Origin: JAGLOK01 sp963676355
GTDB lineage: Bacteria; Bacillota; Clostridia; Christensenellales; UMGS416
Length of the DNA: 64,000 bases
Direction of reading: 5' to 3'
NCBI GenBank assembly: GCA_963676355.1
Contig: OY781093.1
Coordinates: forward strand, 2,108,001 to 2,172,000
Positions 52,646 to 62,694 of this stretch are shown in pieces. Position numbers and translations under genes: made by a program. Position 1 is the stretch's first letter; each line of letters begins with the position of its first letter. Below the pieces are notes generated by a model that was not told the origin of the DNA, ran no database searches, and worked only from the letters and a program-made list of their open reading frames with translations.

Positions 52646-53902
52646 TTATTTCACTGCCTCCAGAAGCTCATCATTTTTTATCTCTTTTTGCTCTCCGCTT
52701 TCCATGGAGCGCAGCATAATAGTTCCTTTTTGAAGCTCATCGCTTCCGATTATAGCTACATATCGGCATTCTATTTTATTTGCGTATTTCATTTGCGATT
52801 TAAGGCTTCTGTCCATTATATCCATTTCTGCCTTAAACCCTGCGTTTCTAAGCTCTGCAAGTTTTACAGCTATCAAATCCTTTGCCTTGTCATCCATCTG
52901 AGCAAAATAAACATCGATTTTTTCAGGTTTGGGGATTTTAACGCCCGCAGCTTCCATTGTGAGAAGCAATCTCTCCATTCCCATGCCAAAGCCAACTGCA
53001 GGAAGAGGCTTTCCGCCGATTTCTTCTATGAGATTGTCATATCTTCCCCCACCACAAACAGTGCCCTGAGCACCTATAGTGTCGGTGATAAATTCAAAAA
53101 CAGTCTTTGTGTAATAATCTAAACCGCGCACAATTAATGGATCAATTTCAAACTCTTCACCAAGTTCATTAAGCACACCTTTAAGTGTGTTAAAGTGTGC
53201 GTCACATTCTTCGCACAAATGATCCACTGTTTTAGGCGCATCTTTAACTATCTCTTTGCAGCTATCCACCTTGCAATCCAATATTCGAAGAGGGTTTGTT
53301 TCAAAGCGCTCTTTGCATGTTCCACACATCTGGTCAATGTTATCGCGCAAGTAATCCTTTAGTGCTTGGTTATACTGCGGTCTGCATTTCGGGCATCCGA
53401 TAGAGTTTAAGTGAAGGGAGACTGATGTAAGCCCCACTTGCTTTAAAAGTGTCTTTGCAAGCATAATCACTTCTGCATCTGCGTATGCGCTTTGCGCTCC
53501 GAAAAGTTCTATTCCAAACTGATGATGCTCACGAAACCTTCCTTTTTGAGGGCGCTCATATCTGAAAACAGGAGAATTTACATAATACATTTTTATAGGA
53601 AGAGGCTCTTGATTTAAGTTGTTCTGCAAAAAAGCACGAGCAACGCCTGCAGTTCCTTCAGGCTTAAGAGTTATCGAGCGATTACCCTTATCCTCAAATG
53701 TGTACATTTCTTTGTTTACAATATCAGTTGTATCTCCTACGCCTCGCAAAAACAACTCGGTATGTTCAAAAGTTGGCACACGTATTTCTTTAAAGTTAAA
53801 TTTATCAGCCGTGTCCCTCATTATGTTTTCAACATAGTGCCACTTATATATTTCTTGTGGTAAAACGTCCTGTGTTCCTTTTGGGGCTTTTGTAATAAGC
53901 AT
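52646..53902 (-). CDS. hisS: Histidyl-tRNA synthetase
   Basis: Class II synthetase of 418 residues. PKGTQDVLP at the N terminus, motif 2 FRYERPQKGRFREHHQFG (as RYERPQKGRFREHHQ), the His-binding LIVRGLDYYTKTVFEF (as RGLDYY) and GGGRYDNL are all present, followed by the anticodon-binding domain. No T-box precedes it. AGAGGT lies before the ATG. Confidence 0.98.
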   Translation of the reverse strand: MLITKAPKGTQDVLPQEIYKWHYVENIMRDTADKFNFKEIRVPTFEHTELFLRGVGDTTDIVNKEMYTFEDKGNRSITLKPEGTAGVARAFLQNNLNQEPLPIKMYYVNSPVFRYERPQKGRFREHHQFGIELFGAQSAYADAEVIMLAKTLLKQVGLTSVSLHLNSIGCPKCRPQYNQALKDYLRDNIDQMCGTCKERFETNPLRILDCKVDSCKEIVKDAPKTVDHLCEECDAHFNTLKGVLNELGEEFEIDPLIVRGLDYYTKTVFEFITDTIGAQGTVCGGGRYDNLIEEIGGKPLPAVGFGMGMERLLLTMEAAGVKIPKPEKIDVYFAQMDDKAKDLIAVKLAELRNAGFKAEMDIMDRSLKSQMKYANKIECRYVAIIGSDELQKGTIMLRSMESGEQKEIKNDELLEAVK

Positions 53903-53927
53903 TTATATACCTCTTTTTTCTATTCAG

Positions 53928-55382
53928 TTAATTATAAGCGAAAAAGTCATCTTTTTTCAAGAGCTGTTCATCAATCTTATCTATATAATGCGATATCGAC
54001 TTGTTGTTATAGAACCTTTTGTGATATTTTTCTTCAAAGTACATACGTTTGGACACAGCCCCTGCGCCTAGTGCAACAAGGTTATGTGTCTCTTCCATTA
54101 TGTCTATGTTGTATGTGCAGTCTTTGCCTTCATAGGCATATCCTACGTTTTCTAAATTACCCGACATATATTTCTGACGATACATATAATATGGATGCAT
54201 TCCCATCTCATATGCCCTTTTTTGAGCAACTTCCACCATCTCGTTAATTGTATCTTCATCAGTAAAGTTATAGCTATCAATTTTCTCTTTAAGCTTGGAT
54301 GCACGCTTAACAGCCAACGTGTGTATAGTAAGGTTGTCAGGCATTAACATTTCCATTTCGTTTAAAGTATTTTTTATTGAATCAATATTTTCGCCTTCAA
54401 GCCCCAAAATCAAATCCATGTTTATTACAAAATTAAACTGACGTGCAATCCTGTAGGCTTCTTTTATGTCAGATGAGCTATGAGGTCTTTTCATCTTTTT
54501 GAGCGTTTCATCATTCATGGACTGCGGATTGATACTTATTCTGTTTACACCAGAGTTTTCAAGCATTTCTAGCATATCATAATTTATTGTATCTGGCCTG
54601 CCAGCCTCTACAGTGAATTCAATTCCATGGTTAAAATCGATTTCTTCTATGATCTCTCTTAAATAATCTATGCCTATTGATGTAGGCGTTCCTCCGCCAA
54701 TATAAATGCTTCTGAGTGTTTTATTATTATCTTTTCTCCATTTATTAAACCATATGATTTCCTTTTTAAGTGCAGCAGTATATTCATCAATTGGTGGCTT
54801 CTGATTTGACATGTCAAAACTAATAAACGAACAGTACTCGCACCGTGTCGGACAAAAAGGTATTCCGATATATAAGTTTACGCTTGTTTTTCTATCAACC
54901 TTATAATATTCTTCCTGCCTGTCAATTATAGCTTCCACTAATTTCAGTTTATTTTCTGACACATCATAGTCATTGGACATAATGCTGTGCGCACATCCAC
55001 CACTCTCTTTGTCAAGCGTCCTATATAAATGAGTCGGTCTTATACCTGTAAGAGCGCCCCATGGCAACTTTTTTTCACTTATTTCTTTTAGCATATTGTA
55101 AAATGCCAGCATAGCAGAGCGTTTAAGCATTCTTTTATATTTTACTTCTGTAGAAATATCATTTGGAATAAAGCTAAGAAAATAGTCTTTTTTAATTCCC
55201 CCTTCACAAAAAGTGGTTTTCTCTTCCCACGTATTGTTATCATACTCAATATGTTCATGATAAAAGCTGATGTCAGCCTTTTTAGAATCATCGTAAATAA
55301 TCTTCTCAAACGAATAAAATAGCCGAATAATATCAGCTATATCGTTGTTTATCTTTGGTTTGTTAGTGATAAGTTTTATCAT
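53928..55382 (-). CDS. hemZ: Oxygen-independent coproporphyrinogen dehydrogenase HemZ type
   Basis: Radical-SAM protein of 484 residues. The cluster CPTRCEYC (Cys177, Cys181, Cys184) and IYIGGGTPT are of the HemN/HemZ type. The N-terminal 170-residue extension with WGALTGIRPTHLY distinguishes HemZ from HemN. No other heme genes are near, so the true substrate may differ. It overlaps dtd (ATGA) and lies in the common clostridial order rel-dtd-hemZ-hisS. Confidence 0.92.
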   Translation of the reverse strand: MIKLITNKPKINNDIADIIRLFYSFEKIIYDDSKKADISFYHEHIEYDNNTWEEKTTFCEGGIKKDYFLSFIPNDISTEVKYKRMLKRSAMLAFYNMLKEISEKKLPWGALTGIRPTHLYRTLDKESGGCAHSIMSNDYDVSENKLKLVEAIIDRQEEYYKVDRKTSVNLYIGIPFCPTRCEYCSFISFDMSNQKPPIDEYTAALKKEIIWFNKWRKDNNKTLRSIYIGGGTPTSIGIDYLREIIEEIDFNHGIEFTVEAGRPDTINYDMLEMLENSGVNRISINPQSMNDETLKKMKRPHSSSDIKEAYRIARQFNFVINMDLILGLEGENIDSIKNTLNEMEMLMPDNLTIHTLAVKRASKLKEKIDSYNFTDEDTINEMVEVAQKRAYEMGMHPYYMYRQKYMSGNLENVGYAYEGKDCTYNIDIMEETHNLVALGAGAVSKRMYFEEKYHKRFYNNKSISHYIDKIDEQLLKKDDFFAYN

Positions 55383-55831
55383 TTTCTCGTATCTTTACTG
55401 TTTAATATAATAGTAACAGGCCCATCGTTTGTGAGGCTTACTTTCATGTCCGCGCCAAAAACTCCTGTACCCACTTCAATTCCATTGTTGCGCAGTTTTT
55501 TTACAACATCCATATAAAGCTCATCCGCACGGCTTGGCTCCTCCGCGTTAATAAAGCTTGGTCTGTTTCCTTTTCTTGTTTGAGCTAAGAGAGTGAACTG
55601 CGAAACTACTATCATTTTGCCATTCACTTGTTTAATTGAAAGATTCATCTTATCTTCATCATCTGTAAATACTCGAAGGTTTGTAAGCTTTTTTGCAATA
55701 TAAGATGCATCATCTTCCCCATCGCCTTTCTCGCATCCCAGAAGAACGAGATATCCATTATCGATAGATGCTACTGCTTCGCCTTCTACTTCTACACTTG
55801 CAGAACTTACTCTCTGTACAATAGCAATCAA
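55379..55831 (-). CDS. dtd: D-aminoacyl-tRNA deacylase
   Basis: Removes D-amino acids (and glycine from mischarged tRNA-Ala). The 150 residues have the two family motifs SQFTLLAQ and NDGPVTI. Start is a TTG directly after the rel stop. The AGGAGG lies in the last codons of rel, nine bases upstream, so the two are coupled. Confidence 0.96.
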   Translation of the reverse strand: MIAIVQRVSSASVEVEGEAVASIDNGYLVLLGCEKGDGEDDASYIAKKLTNLRVFTDDEDKMNLSIKQVNGKMIVVSQFTLLAQTRKGNRPSFINAEEPSRADELYMDVVKKLRNNGIEVGTGVFGADMKVSLTNDGPVTIILNSKDTRK

Positions 55832-57982
55832 TTAAGATGTCCTCCTGTAAACACTGATACAGCCTTCCATTTGTTTAAGTTTGCTGATTAAATTTTCAAG
55901 CTGTTCTGTATTTGATATTGTAACACGTAAATCAATTTTTGACACACCGTCTGACAAAAGAGTACCGTTAAATTTCGAAAGGGATATTCCAAGCGATTGA
56001 ATCGCATTTGATATTTGAACAATAATTCCCGGTGAGTCCACAAATGTCAGGCTTAGCCTTGTGCTATACTTCCCTTGCCTTGCGCTTTCCCATTCAACTT
56101 CTATAAATCTGGGATCATCCTTTGGAAGATTAATAACATTATAGCAATCGCTTCTGTGTATTGAAACACCGCGACCACGAGTAATATATCCCGTTATTTT
56201 ATCTCCTTGTACAGGATTACAACACTGTGCAAAGCGCACAAGCATATTTTTTTCGCCTTTAACAATAACTCCATTTGAAGAAATGTTTTCCTGCTTCACC
56301 TTTACAAGTTGAATTTCTTCCTCATTTGTCACTTCTTCTTTGTGACTCTCTTTATATTTTCCAACAAGATAGGTGATAACCTGCCCTGTTGCTATGCCCC
56401 CATATCCTACAGCCGCATATAAGTCATCAATAGTTTTGAATGTGTTTTTTTCACAATAGCTTTGAAGCCATTCCTTTTCAAAAAGATCGCCTGAAGGCAG
56501 ATTATGCTTTTTAGCTGCTTCCTCCAGCATATGTCGACCTTTTTCGATGTTTTCTTCACGGCCTTCTTTTTTAAAATATGCGCGAATCTTACTTCTTGCA
56601 TGAGGTGATTTAACGATATTCAGCCAATCACGGCTTGGTTTTCCGTTATTAGAGGTAACAACCGAAACAATATCACCGGTTTTAAGCTCAGTGTCTATGG
56701 GCACCATTTTGCTATTAACTTTTGCACCAACACATTTGTTGCCTATAGCCGAGTGAATTCTATATGCAAAATCAAGCGGCGTTGCTCCAACTGCAAGATT
56801 AATAACATCACCCTTTGGCGTAAATACAAATACTTCATCTGAAAACAAATCAAGCTTTACTGTATCCATGAATTCTGTGGCGTCTTTAGAATCATTTTGC
56901 CACTCAAGTATCTCCCGCAGCCAAACAAGCTTTGAGTCAAGGTCACCATTTGCTTTGCCGCCTTCTTTATACTTCCAATGTGCCGCGATACCATATTCAG
57001 CCGTTCTGTGCATCTCCTTGGTGCGAATCTGAACTTCAAAAGGAACGCCATGCTCACCCATCAAAGTGGTATGCAGTGATTGATAAAGGTTTGGCTTTGG
57101 CATTGCTATATAATCTTTAAAGCGACCGGGTATTGGTGTCCAGATAGTGTGGATAAGTCCAAGTACCGCATAACATTCTTTTATGTCATCAACAATAACC
57201 CTTATAGCAGTTAAATCATAAATCTGATCAAAAGGTTTGTTCTGACTTTTCATTTTATTGTAAATGCTATAAAAATGCTTGGGGCGCCCTTCAATAGAGC
57301 CATCAATACCGTGTTCAACCATAGCTTTTTTAATCGTGTTAATTTTTTTATCAATTATATCTTCGCGTTCCTGCCTCTTATATGCCACCTTTTTTGCAAG
57401 ATCGGCATAATCTTCTGGATGAAGATAATAAAAAGACAAGTCCTCAAGCTCCCACTTAATCTTAAATATTCCTAAGCGGTGTGCCAAAGGAGCGTATATC
57501 TCCAATGTTTCCTGTGATACCTTTGTTTGTGACTCTCTGCCCCTATATCGCAAAGTTCTCATGTTGTGAAGACGGTCAGCAAGTTTTATAAGAATAACCC
57601 TTATGTCATCAGCCATTGCAAGAAGCATCTTGCGCAAGTTTTCAGCCTGACGCTCTTCGTGAGATGAAATTTCAATCTTGCTAATCTTAGTGACACCATT
57701 AACAAGCATGGCTATCTCTTCACCAAACTCTTCTTTAATATCCTCAATTGTAATGTCTGTATCTTCTGCAACATCGTGCAGATAGCCTGCGGCAATAGTT
57801 GAAGTGTCAAGCCCCATTTCAAATAGGATTTCAGAAACATTGCTTGGGTGGATAAAATACGGCTCTCCGGACTTTCTTTTCTGCCCCTCATGAGCTTTGC
57901 TGGCAAGATTAAAAGCGCGCTGTATAATCTCAGCGTTTTCTTTTGAATATCCAGATTTGATTTTATTTAATATAGCATCCAA
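55832..57982 (-). CDS. rel: Bifunctional (p)ppGpp synthetase/hydrolase Rel
   Basis: Stringent-response enzyme of 716 residues. Order: hydrolase HD domain with HDVAED (His69, Asp70, Glu73, Asp74), synthetase domain (YDLTAIRVIV, KDYIAMPKPNLYQSLHTT as KDYIAMPKPN), TGS (FVFTPKGDVINL), helical and zinc-finger-like region (CCNPVQGD), ACT domain at the C terminus. Both active sites appear intact. TTG start just after the recJ stop with AGGT upstream. Confidence 0.97.
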   Translation of the reverse strand: MDAILNKIKSGYSKENAEIIQRAFNLASKAHEGQKRKSGEPYFIHPSNVSEILFEMGLDTSTIAAGYLHDVAEDTDITIEDIKEEFGEEIAMLVNGVTKISKIEISSHEERQAENLRKMLLAMADDIRVILIKLADRLHNMRTLRYRGRESQTKVSQETLEIYAPLAHRLGIFKIKWELEDLSFYYLHPEDYADLAKKVAYKRQEREDIIDKKINTIKKAMVEHGIDGSIEGRPKHFYSIYNKMKSQNKPFDQIYDLTAIRVIVDDIKECYAVLGLIHTIWTPIPGRFKDYIAMPKPNLYQSLHTTLMGEHGVPFEVQIRTKEMHRTAEYGIAAHWKYKEGGKANGDLDSKLVWLREILEWQNDSKDATEFMDTVKLDLFSDEVFVFTPKGDVINLAVGATPLDFAYRIHSAIGNKCVGAKVNSKMVPIDTELKTGDIVSVVTSNNGKPSRDWLNIVKSPHARSKIRAYFKKEGREENIEKGRHMLEEAAKKHNLPSGDLFEKEWLQSYCEKNTFKTIDDLYAAVGYGGIATGQVITYLVGKYKESHKEEVTNEEEIQLVKVKQENISSNGVIVKGEKNMLVRFAQCCNPVQGDKITGYITRGRGVSIHRSDCYNVINLPKDDPRFIEVEWESARQGKYSTRLSLTFVDSPGIIVQISNAIQSLGISLSKFNGTLLSDGVSKIDLRVTISNTEQLENLISKLKQMEGCISVYRRTS

Positions 57983-57983
57983 A

Positions 57984-60332
57984 TCATTTACCTGCCTGCA
58001 TCATTATAAAAGTTTTGCTTTTTGTGATATCTGCTTTATTCTTGTCTGTAAGCACAATTTTCTCTTCGTTAATGCTATATTTAACAAGTCCGCTTTCTCT
58101 GAAAATTCTAAGAGCCGCCCTTGCCTCCCATAACACTATTTTATCATTGCCATTTATAAATTCACTGATTTTTCCTCTTGATATAGCTTGTTTCATGCCA
58201 ACAAATATTTCTCTTAGTCTATCTTTATCGAGAGTGAAAAAGTTTGTTCTCTTTTTATAATCACTTATTATATACACTTTACCTTTTGTACGCAATGAAT
58301 TAAACATTTTCGTAATATCAAATTTCGAAATAATAAAAATATTGTCATAGCTCATAAAATTGAGCCTCTCAAAATCAGGTGCAATAACCAAAGTGTTAAA
58401 ATTTATCTTCCCATCTTCAATATATCTCATTCTTAAATCAAGTTCGTTAAATTTATCAGGCATATTATTTTTAAGTATTGCCACGCTATCTTCGTCAATT
58501 GCCAAAATCAATGTAGAAAAAGGACAATTTATAAGGTGATCCTCAAGATTTCTATAGTTTGATTTATTATGTCCATCTCCTTCACCACCATAGAGTCCTT
58601 GTGAAGCACTCAATAAAAAAAACTCCTTTTGATTTAACAAATGTTTATTAAGTCCTTCTTCGGAAAGTTTAACATCACGCATAACAGATTGAACTGATAC
58701 TCTGTTATTCCATTCATTTTTTTGAATTGATATTATTGCATCATATCTAAGGTTTTCATCCAATTCTAAGTAGTTTGAAAACGCAACAGAAGGTATTTGT
58801 TTTGTACTACCTATAATTTTGCACCTGAAATGATTTTTATCAGTTCCAATCTTAGAGTAATCACTTACTGTGACACTTTTCGCAAGAAAAACAGGTGCAT
58901 GGATACCTTTGCCGTACGGCTCAATTTTCTCAAGCTCTTCTATTAAATCAAGAGTTATTTCATCTGTGTCAATAACAACGTCATATTCAATCTTAGGAAG
59001 AAAGACTTCATTTTTATATTCCTTAAGACAATCTTCAAACTTTACAACAAACTTCTTAAGATTTTCAGGTTCAAGACTAAGTCCTGCCGCCATGAAATGA
59101 CCGCCAAAGTGCGAAACGTACTCGGAGCAGCCTTCTATTGCCCCATGGATATCAATTCCGTCTATGCTCCTTGCAGAGCCCACGAGTGCATCCTCATTCT
59201 TGGTGAATAAAATAACCGGTCTGTGATATTTGTTTTTTATTTTAGAAGCAGCGATTCCCAGCACTCCCTGATGCCAACTATCATCATATAAAATAATCGA
59301 TTTTGTTTTTGACAAATCTAAATCTTTGATCTTTTCCGTCGCACTTAGGAAAGTTTCTTTTTCAATCCTTTGACGGTTAAAATTATCGTGTGCTAATATG
59401 GCGGCTGTTTCCTGAGGATCACTTGACTTACCTGTAAAAAGCTCCACACATTTGTCTGCCGCATCTATCCTTCCTGCAGCGTTTATAGCCGGAGCTATAG
59501 AAAATGAAATATCATCTGCTTTAATCTCTTTTTTTGCTTTAATGCACTCTTTAACAAGGTAGGCAATGTTTGGGTTTGATCCATCATTAATCTTTTTAAG
59601 ACCCATCTTAACTAGCGCACGGTTTTCCCCTGTCAGATCCACCATATCAGCAATTGTGGCAATTGCCGCTAAATCACTGTTTTCGTAATATACACCTTCA
59701 TCAAACAAAGCGCTCATAAGTTTTAGTGCAACAGCCGCACCACAAAGATTGTGCTGGTCTTTATCGTCTGATAGTTTTGGATTAACTACAATACAATTAG
59801 GAATGTCTTTTCCCGGAAGATGGTGGTCTGTCACCAAAACGTCAATCCCGCAATCTCTTGCATATTGAATTTCGTCTACATTTGATATGCCGCAATCAAC
59901 AGTTATAATAAGTGAACATCCTTGTTCAGCAATTAAATCTATAGCATCATTATTTAAGCCATAGCCCTCGCTGATTCTATGAGGTATATAATATACAATA
60001 TCGTCATACCCGAAGCTTCTAAATGAATTGATGATTATTGATGTGCCACAAATTCCGTCAGCGTCATAATCGCCAAACACTGCAATCTTCTCGCCCACCA
60101 TCATTGCTTCTTCTATTCTCTCAGAAGCAATATCACAATTATATAGGGTTTCATTTGGAGTAATATCTTCTAAGCCATCGCGTAAAAGCTTGTCTATACT
60201 ATCAACATCATATCCTCTTGACAATAAAAATTTTGAAGTTATTAGGCTTAACTTAAAATGCTCTGAAATTTTCACAGCATCTTCGTTTGAAATTTCTAAA
60301 TTGTTTCTTTTAATATATCTCATAATATACAA
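57984..60332 (-). CDS. recJ: Single-strand exonuclease RecJ
   Basis: 5'-3' ssDNA exonuclease, 782 residues from the TTG at 60332. DHH motifs DYDADG (88-93), DCGIS (146-150) and DHH (169-171) and the DHHA1 GGHFMAAGLSL region are intact, with an OB-fold and an extra C-terminal region of about 210 residues after it. An ATG at 60323 would remove three residues. GAGGGG lies four bases before the TTG, and that site is also one arm of the secF terminator. Confidence 0.95.
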   Translation of the reverse strand: MYIMRYIKRNNLEISNEDAVKISEHFKLSLITSKFLLSRGYDVDSIDKLLRDGLEDITPNETLYNCDIASERIEEAMMVGEKIAVFGDYDADGICGTSIIINSFRSFGYDDIVYYIPHRISEGYGLNNDAIDLIAEQGCSLIITVDCGISNVDEIQYARDCGIDVLVTDHHLPGKDIPNCIVVNPKLSDDKDQHNLCGAAVALKLMSALFDEGVYYENSDLAAIATIADMVDLTGENRALVKMGLKKINDGSNPNIAYLVKECIKAKKEIKADDISFSIAPAINAAGRIDAADKCVELFTGKSSDPQETAAILAHDNFNRQRIEKETFLSATEKIKDLDLSKTKSIILYDDSWHQGVLGIAASKIKNKYHRPVILFTKNEDALVGSARSIDGIDIHGAIEGCSEYVSHFGGHFMAAGLSLEPENLKKFVVKFEDCLKEYKNEVFLPKIEYDVVIDTDEITLDLIEELEKIEPYGKGIHAPVFLAKSVTVSDYSKIGTDKNHFRCKIIGSTKQIPSVAFSNYLELDENLRYDAIISIQKNEWNNRVSVQSVMRDVKLSEEGLNKHLLNQKEFFLLSASQGLYGGEGDGHNKSNYRNLEDHLINCPFSTLILAIDEDSVAILKNNMPDKFNELDLRMRYIEDGKINFNTLVIAPDFERLNFMSYDNIFIISKFDITKMFNSLRTKGKVYIISDYKKRTNFFTLDKDRLREIFVGMKQAISRGKISEFINGNDKIVLWEARAALRIFRESGLVKYSINEEKIVLTDKNKADITKSKTFIMMQAGK

Positions 60333-60333
60333 A

Positions 60334-60357
60334 ATACCCCTCTATAAAGAGGGGCAT
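60334..60357 (-). terminator. Terminator after secF overlapping recJ ribosome binding site
   Basis: Minus strand ATGCCCCTC, six-base loop, GAGGGGTAT, followed by TTTTGTATATT. The 9-bp stem has one G-T pair. The downstream arm contains the GAGGGG that precedes the recJ start, so the hairpin both ends secDF transcripts and hides the recJ site in read-through RNA. Confidence 0.7.
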
Positions 60358-60367
60358 TTAAAATCAA

Positions 60368-61282
60368 TTAAGCTTTTTTTCTTTTCTTAGTGGCTTTCTT
60401 TTCTTTGTGCCTTCTTTCAGCTTTATGAAGCGCAACCCAAAGCGGACTTGCGATAAATATCGATGAATATGTACCACTTAATATACCAATAATAAGTGGA
60501 AGCGCAAACTCCTTAATCGACTGCACGCCGAAAATGTAAAGCGCTGTAACAGTAAACAAGGTAGTAATTGAAGTATTTAAAGACCTTACAATTGTCTCAC
60601 TTACTGATTTATCAACGATCTTTTCTCTGCTGATTGAATGCTTGAATCGTTTGGTGTTTTCTCTAATTCTGTCAAACACAACGATTGTATCATTTATCGA
60701 GTAACCAACGATTGTAAGAACCGCTGCAATAAATGATGAGTTTATTCTTGTTCTGAAAATTAAAACCACAGCTGACATAATGAGAGCGTCATGGACCAAA
60801 GCTACCAAAGCAGAAAAGCCTGAGAGCAATTCAAAACGAATCCATATGTATATCAGTACGCCGCCACATGCAATCAATATTGACATGATAGTCTTATAAA
60901 GAAGCTCACTGCCTGCAGTAGCTCCAACACGGTCAGTACTTTCTATAAAAGCCTCAGGATATTTTTCCTGAATTTTTTTCATTATATTTTGGCGAACTAA
61001 GTTTTGTTCTTCCGGATCAACATCTCTGTCTGAAATTTTAATTTCAGCCTTAGTATCATCTGAGATTGCCACAGCATAGTCTGTAGTTGCATATTCTGCT
61101 GTTGCCTCTTTAACAACATCTAGATCAAATCCTTCGCCTATCTCCACATTAAAAATTGTTCCGCCTGTAAAATCAATGCCGAAGTTGAAGCCCGCAGCAA
61201 CAAGCATAACAACACCTGCAAGTATAATGAGTACGGAAGCAGCAACGAAATATTTTGCATTATTCATAACTTTTATATTCAT
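60368..61282 (-). CDS. secF: Protein translocase subunit SecF
   Basis: 304 residues with six membrane segments. GIDFTGGT follows the first segment, a periplasmic-type domain follows, then GYSINDTIVVFDRIREN (as GYSINDTIVVFDR) in segment 4-5, the signature of SecF. With SecD it uses the proton or sodium gradient to help late stages of export. The ATG overlaps the secD stop. A lysine-rich tail ends the protein. Confidence 0.96.
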   Translation of the reverse strand: MNIKVMNNAKYFVAASVLIILAGVVMLVAAGFNFGIDFTGGTIFNVEIGEGFDLDVVKEATAEYATTDYAVAISDDTKAEIKISDRDVDPEEQNLVRQNIMKKIQEKYPEAFIESTDRVGATAGSELLYKTIMSILIACGGVLIYIWIRFELLSGFSALVALVHDALIMSAVVLIFRTRINSSFIAAVLTIVGYSINDTIVVFDRIRENTKRFKHSISREKIVDKSVSETIVRSLNTSITTLFTVTALYIFGVQSIKEFALPLIIGILSGTYSSIFIASPLWVALHKAERRHKEKKATKKRKKA

Positions 61283-62547
61283 GAATTTACCTCCTCATCA
61301 ACTTTGTAATTTGTTGTATATAGTTTCGGATTTTTCACATCAAGTGCAATCAAACAACGAAGCAGGAACTTTGTTATAATCAAAGCAGTAAACATTGAGA
61401 CTATAATACCTATTGTTAAAGTATATGCAAATCCCTTTATAGCACCAGTACCAAAATACATAAGCACAAATGCAACAATCAATGTTGTTAAGTTTGCATC
61501 TATGATTGTCCAAAATGCTTTTTTAAATCCAGACTCTACAGAAGTTCTCATGGTTTTTCCCATCCTGAGTTCTTCTTTTATTCTCTCAAATATAATTACA
61601 TTCGCATCAACCGCCATACCGACGCCAAGAATAATACCAGCAAAACCTGGAAGCGTCAGCTGTACTCCTGAAATAGCAATGACATAAGTTACTATAATTA
61701 AGTAAATCGAAAGTGCAATAGATGCAACAAATCCTGACAATCTATAAAAGATTATAAGGAACAAAAATAGTGCGCATATTCCAACAATACCAGCAAGTAA
61801 GCTAGTCATTAATGCGTTTTCACCAAGTGTTGCGCTGATTGTTCTCATTTCAAGTTGTTCAAGTTCAATAGGAAGTGCGCCACTTTCAATCTGCATAGCA
61901 AGTGTTTCAGCCCATGCTTGCTCTCCGTTGCCGCCTTCAATTACACCGTTTCCATCAGCTATAACAGCATTAACCTCTGGTTCAGATATTGACTTACCAT
62001 CCAGCACTATACTAATAACCTGACCTTTAAACTTTGCAGTCGCTGTTCCAAATGCTTGCGCTCCATCATTTGTAAGCTGGAAATATACTGCCCATTGATT
62101 TCCTTGTCCAGAAATCGTGTTTGCAACAGCTCTTTCAATATCGCTGCCTTCCATGATAACTACACCATCAGGACCGATAAATTCAAGCTTTGCAGGTTCA
62201 CCCAATATACTTGCAACAACATTAGGATCATCAACATCCGGAATTTCTATACGGATCTTTTTGCTGTCCCTTGCAATAGTTGCCTCTGTATAGCCTTGAG
62301 AATCAAGTCTGTTTCTTAAAACATCAACAGCTGTTGACATCTTTTCATCAAAATATTCTACATCAGAATTCTTTGCTTGGTATGTAATATACATACCACC
62401 GCGTAAATCCAAGCCTTGTTTTATAGATTTTGACATAGGTAGCACATCATATACGCCTACTTTAAGTCCTGCAAAAGCAAGATAGGCAAGAAATGCACTC
62501 AACAAAACTATAATCGACAAAGCGATAATGCTTGTCCGTTTCTTCAT
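61279..62547 (-). CDS. secD: Protein translocase subunit SecD
   Basis: 422 residues, shorter than the E. coli protein but usual for Clostridia. LGLDLRGG-type motif appears as KQGLDLRGGMYITYQ (as GLDLRGG), then the P1 domain, and the membrane half with GFAGIILGVGMAVDANVIIFERIKEE (as GMAVDANVIIFER). The Shine-Dalgarno GGAGG precedes the ATG. Confidence 0.96.
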   Translation of the reverse strand: MKKRTSIIALSIIVLLSAFLAYLAFAGLKVGVYDVLPMSKSIKQGLDLRGGMYITYQAKNSDVEYFDEKMSTAVDVLRNRLDSQGYTEATIARDSKKIRIEIPDVDDPNVVASILGEPAKLEFIGPDGVVIMEGSDIERAVANTISGQGNQWAVYFQLTNDGAQAFGTATAKFKGQVISIVLDGKSISEPEVNAVIADGNGVIEGGNGEQAWAETLAMQIESGALPIELEQLEMRTISATLGENALMTSLLAGIVGICALFLFLIIFYRLSGFVASIALSIYLIIVTYVIAISGVQLTLPGFAGIILGVGMAVDANVIIFERIKEELRMGKTMRTSVESGFKKAFWTIIDANLTTLIVAFVLMYFGTGAIKGFAYTLTIGIIVSMFTALIITKFLLRCLIALDVKNPKLYTTNYKVDEEVNS

Positions 62548-62576
62548 CTAAGTCCTCCAAATTATAATACCAATTT

Positions 62577-62605
62577 ATTATACAGACACTACATATTAAC
62601 GTCAA
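62577..62605 (-). promoter_or_regulatory. secDF promoter
   Basis: Minus strand TTGACG, 17-base spacer, perfect TATAAT, about 30 bases before the secD ATG. Confidence 0.75.
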
Positions 62606-62637
62606 TGTCTGTTTTCTTTTTTTTAACTTTGCGTAAA

Positions 62638-62671
62638 AATAAGGCAATCAGCTCAAGCTTTTTGCCTTATT
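62638..62671 (-). terminator. Rho-independent terminator after ftsZ
   Basis: Minus strand AATAAGGCAA, 14-base loop, TTGCCTTATT followed by TTT. The 10-bp stem is perfect. It lies about 25 bases after the ftsZ stop. Confidence 0.85.
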
Positions 62672-62694
62672 GTTCAGGTAATTTAAGCTTTTTG

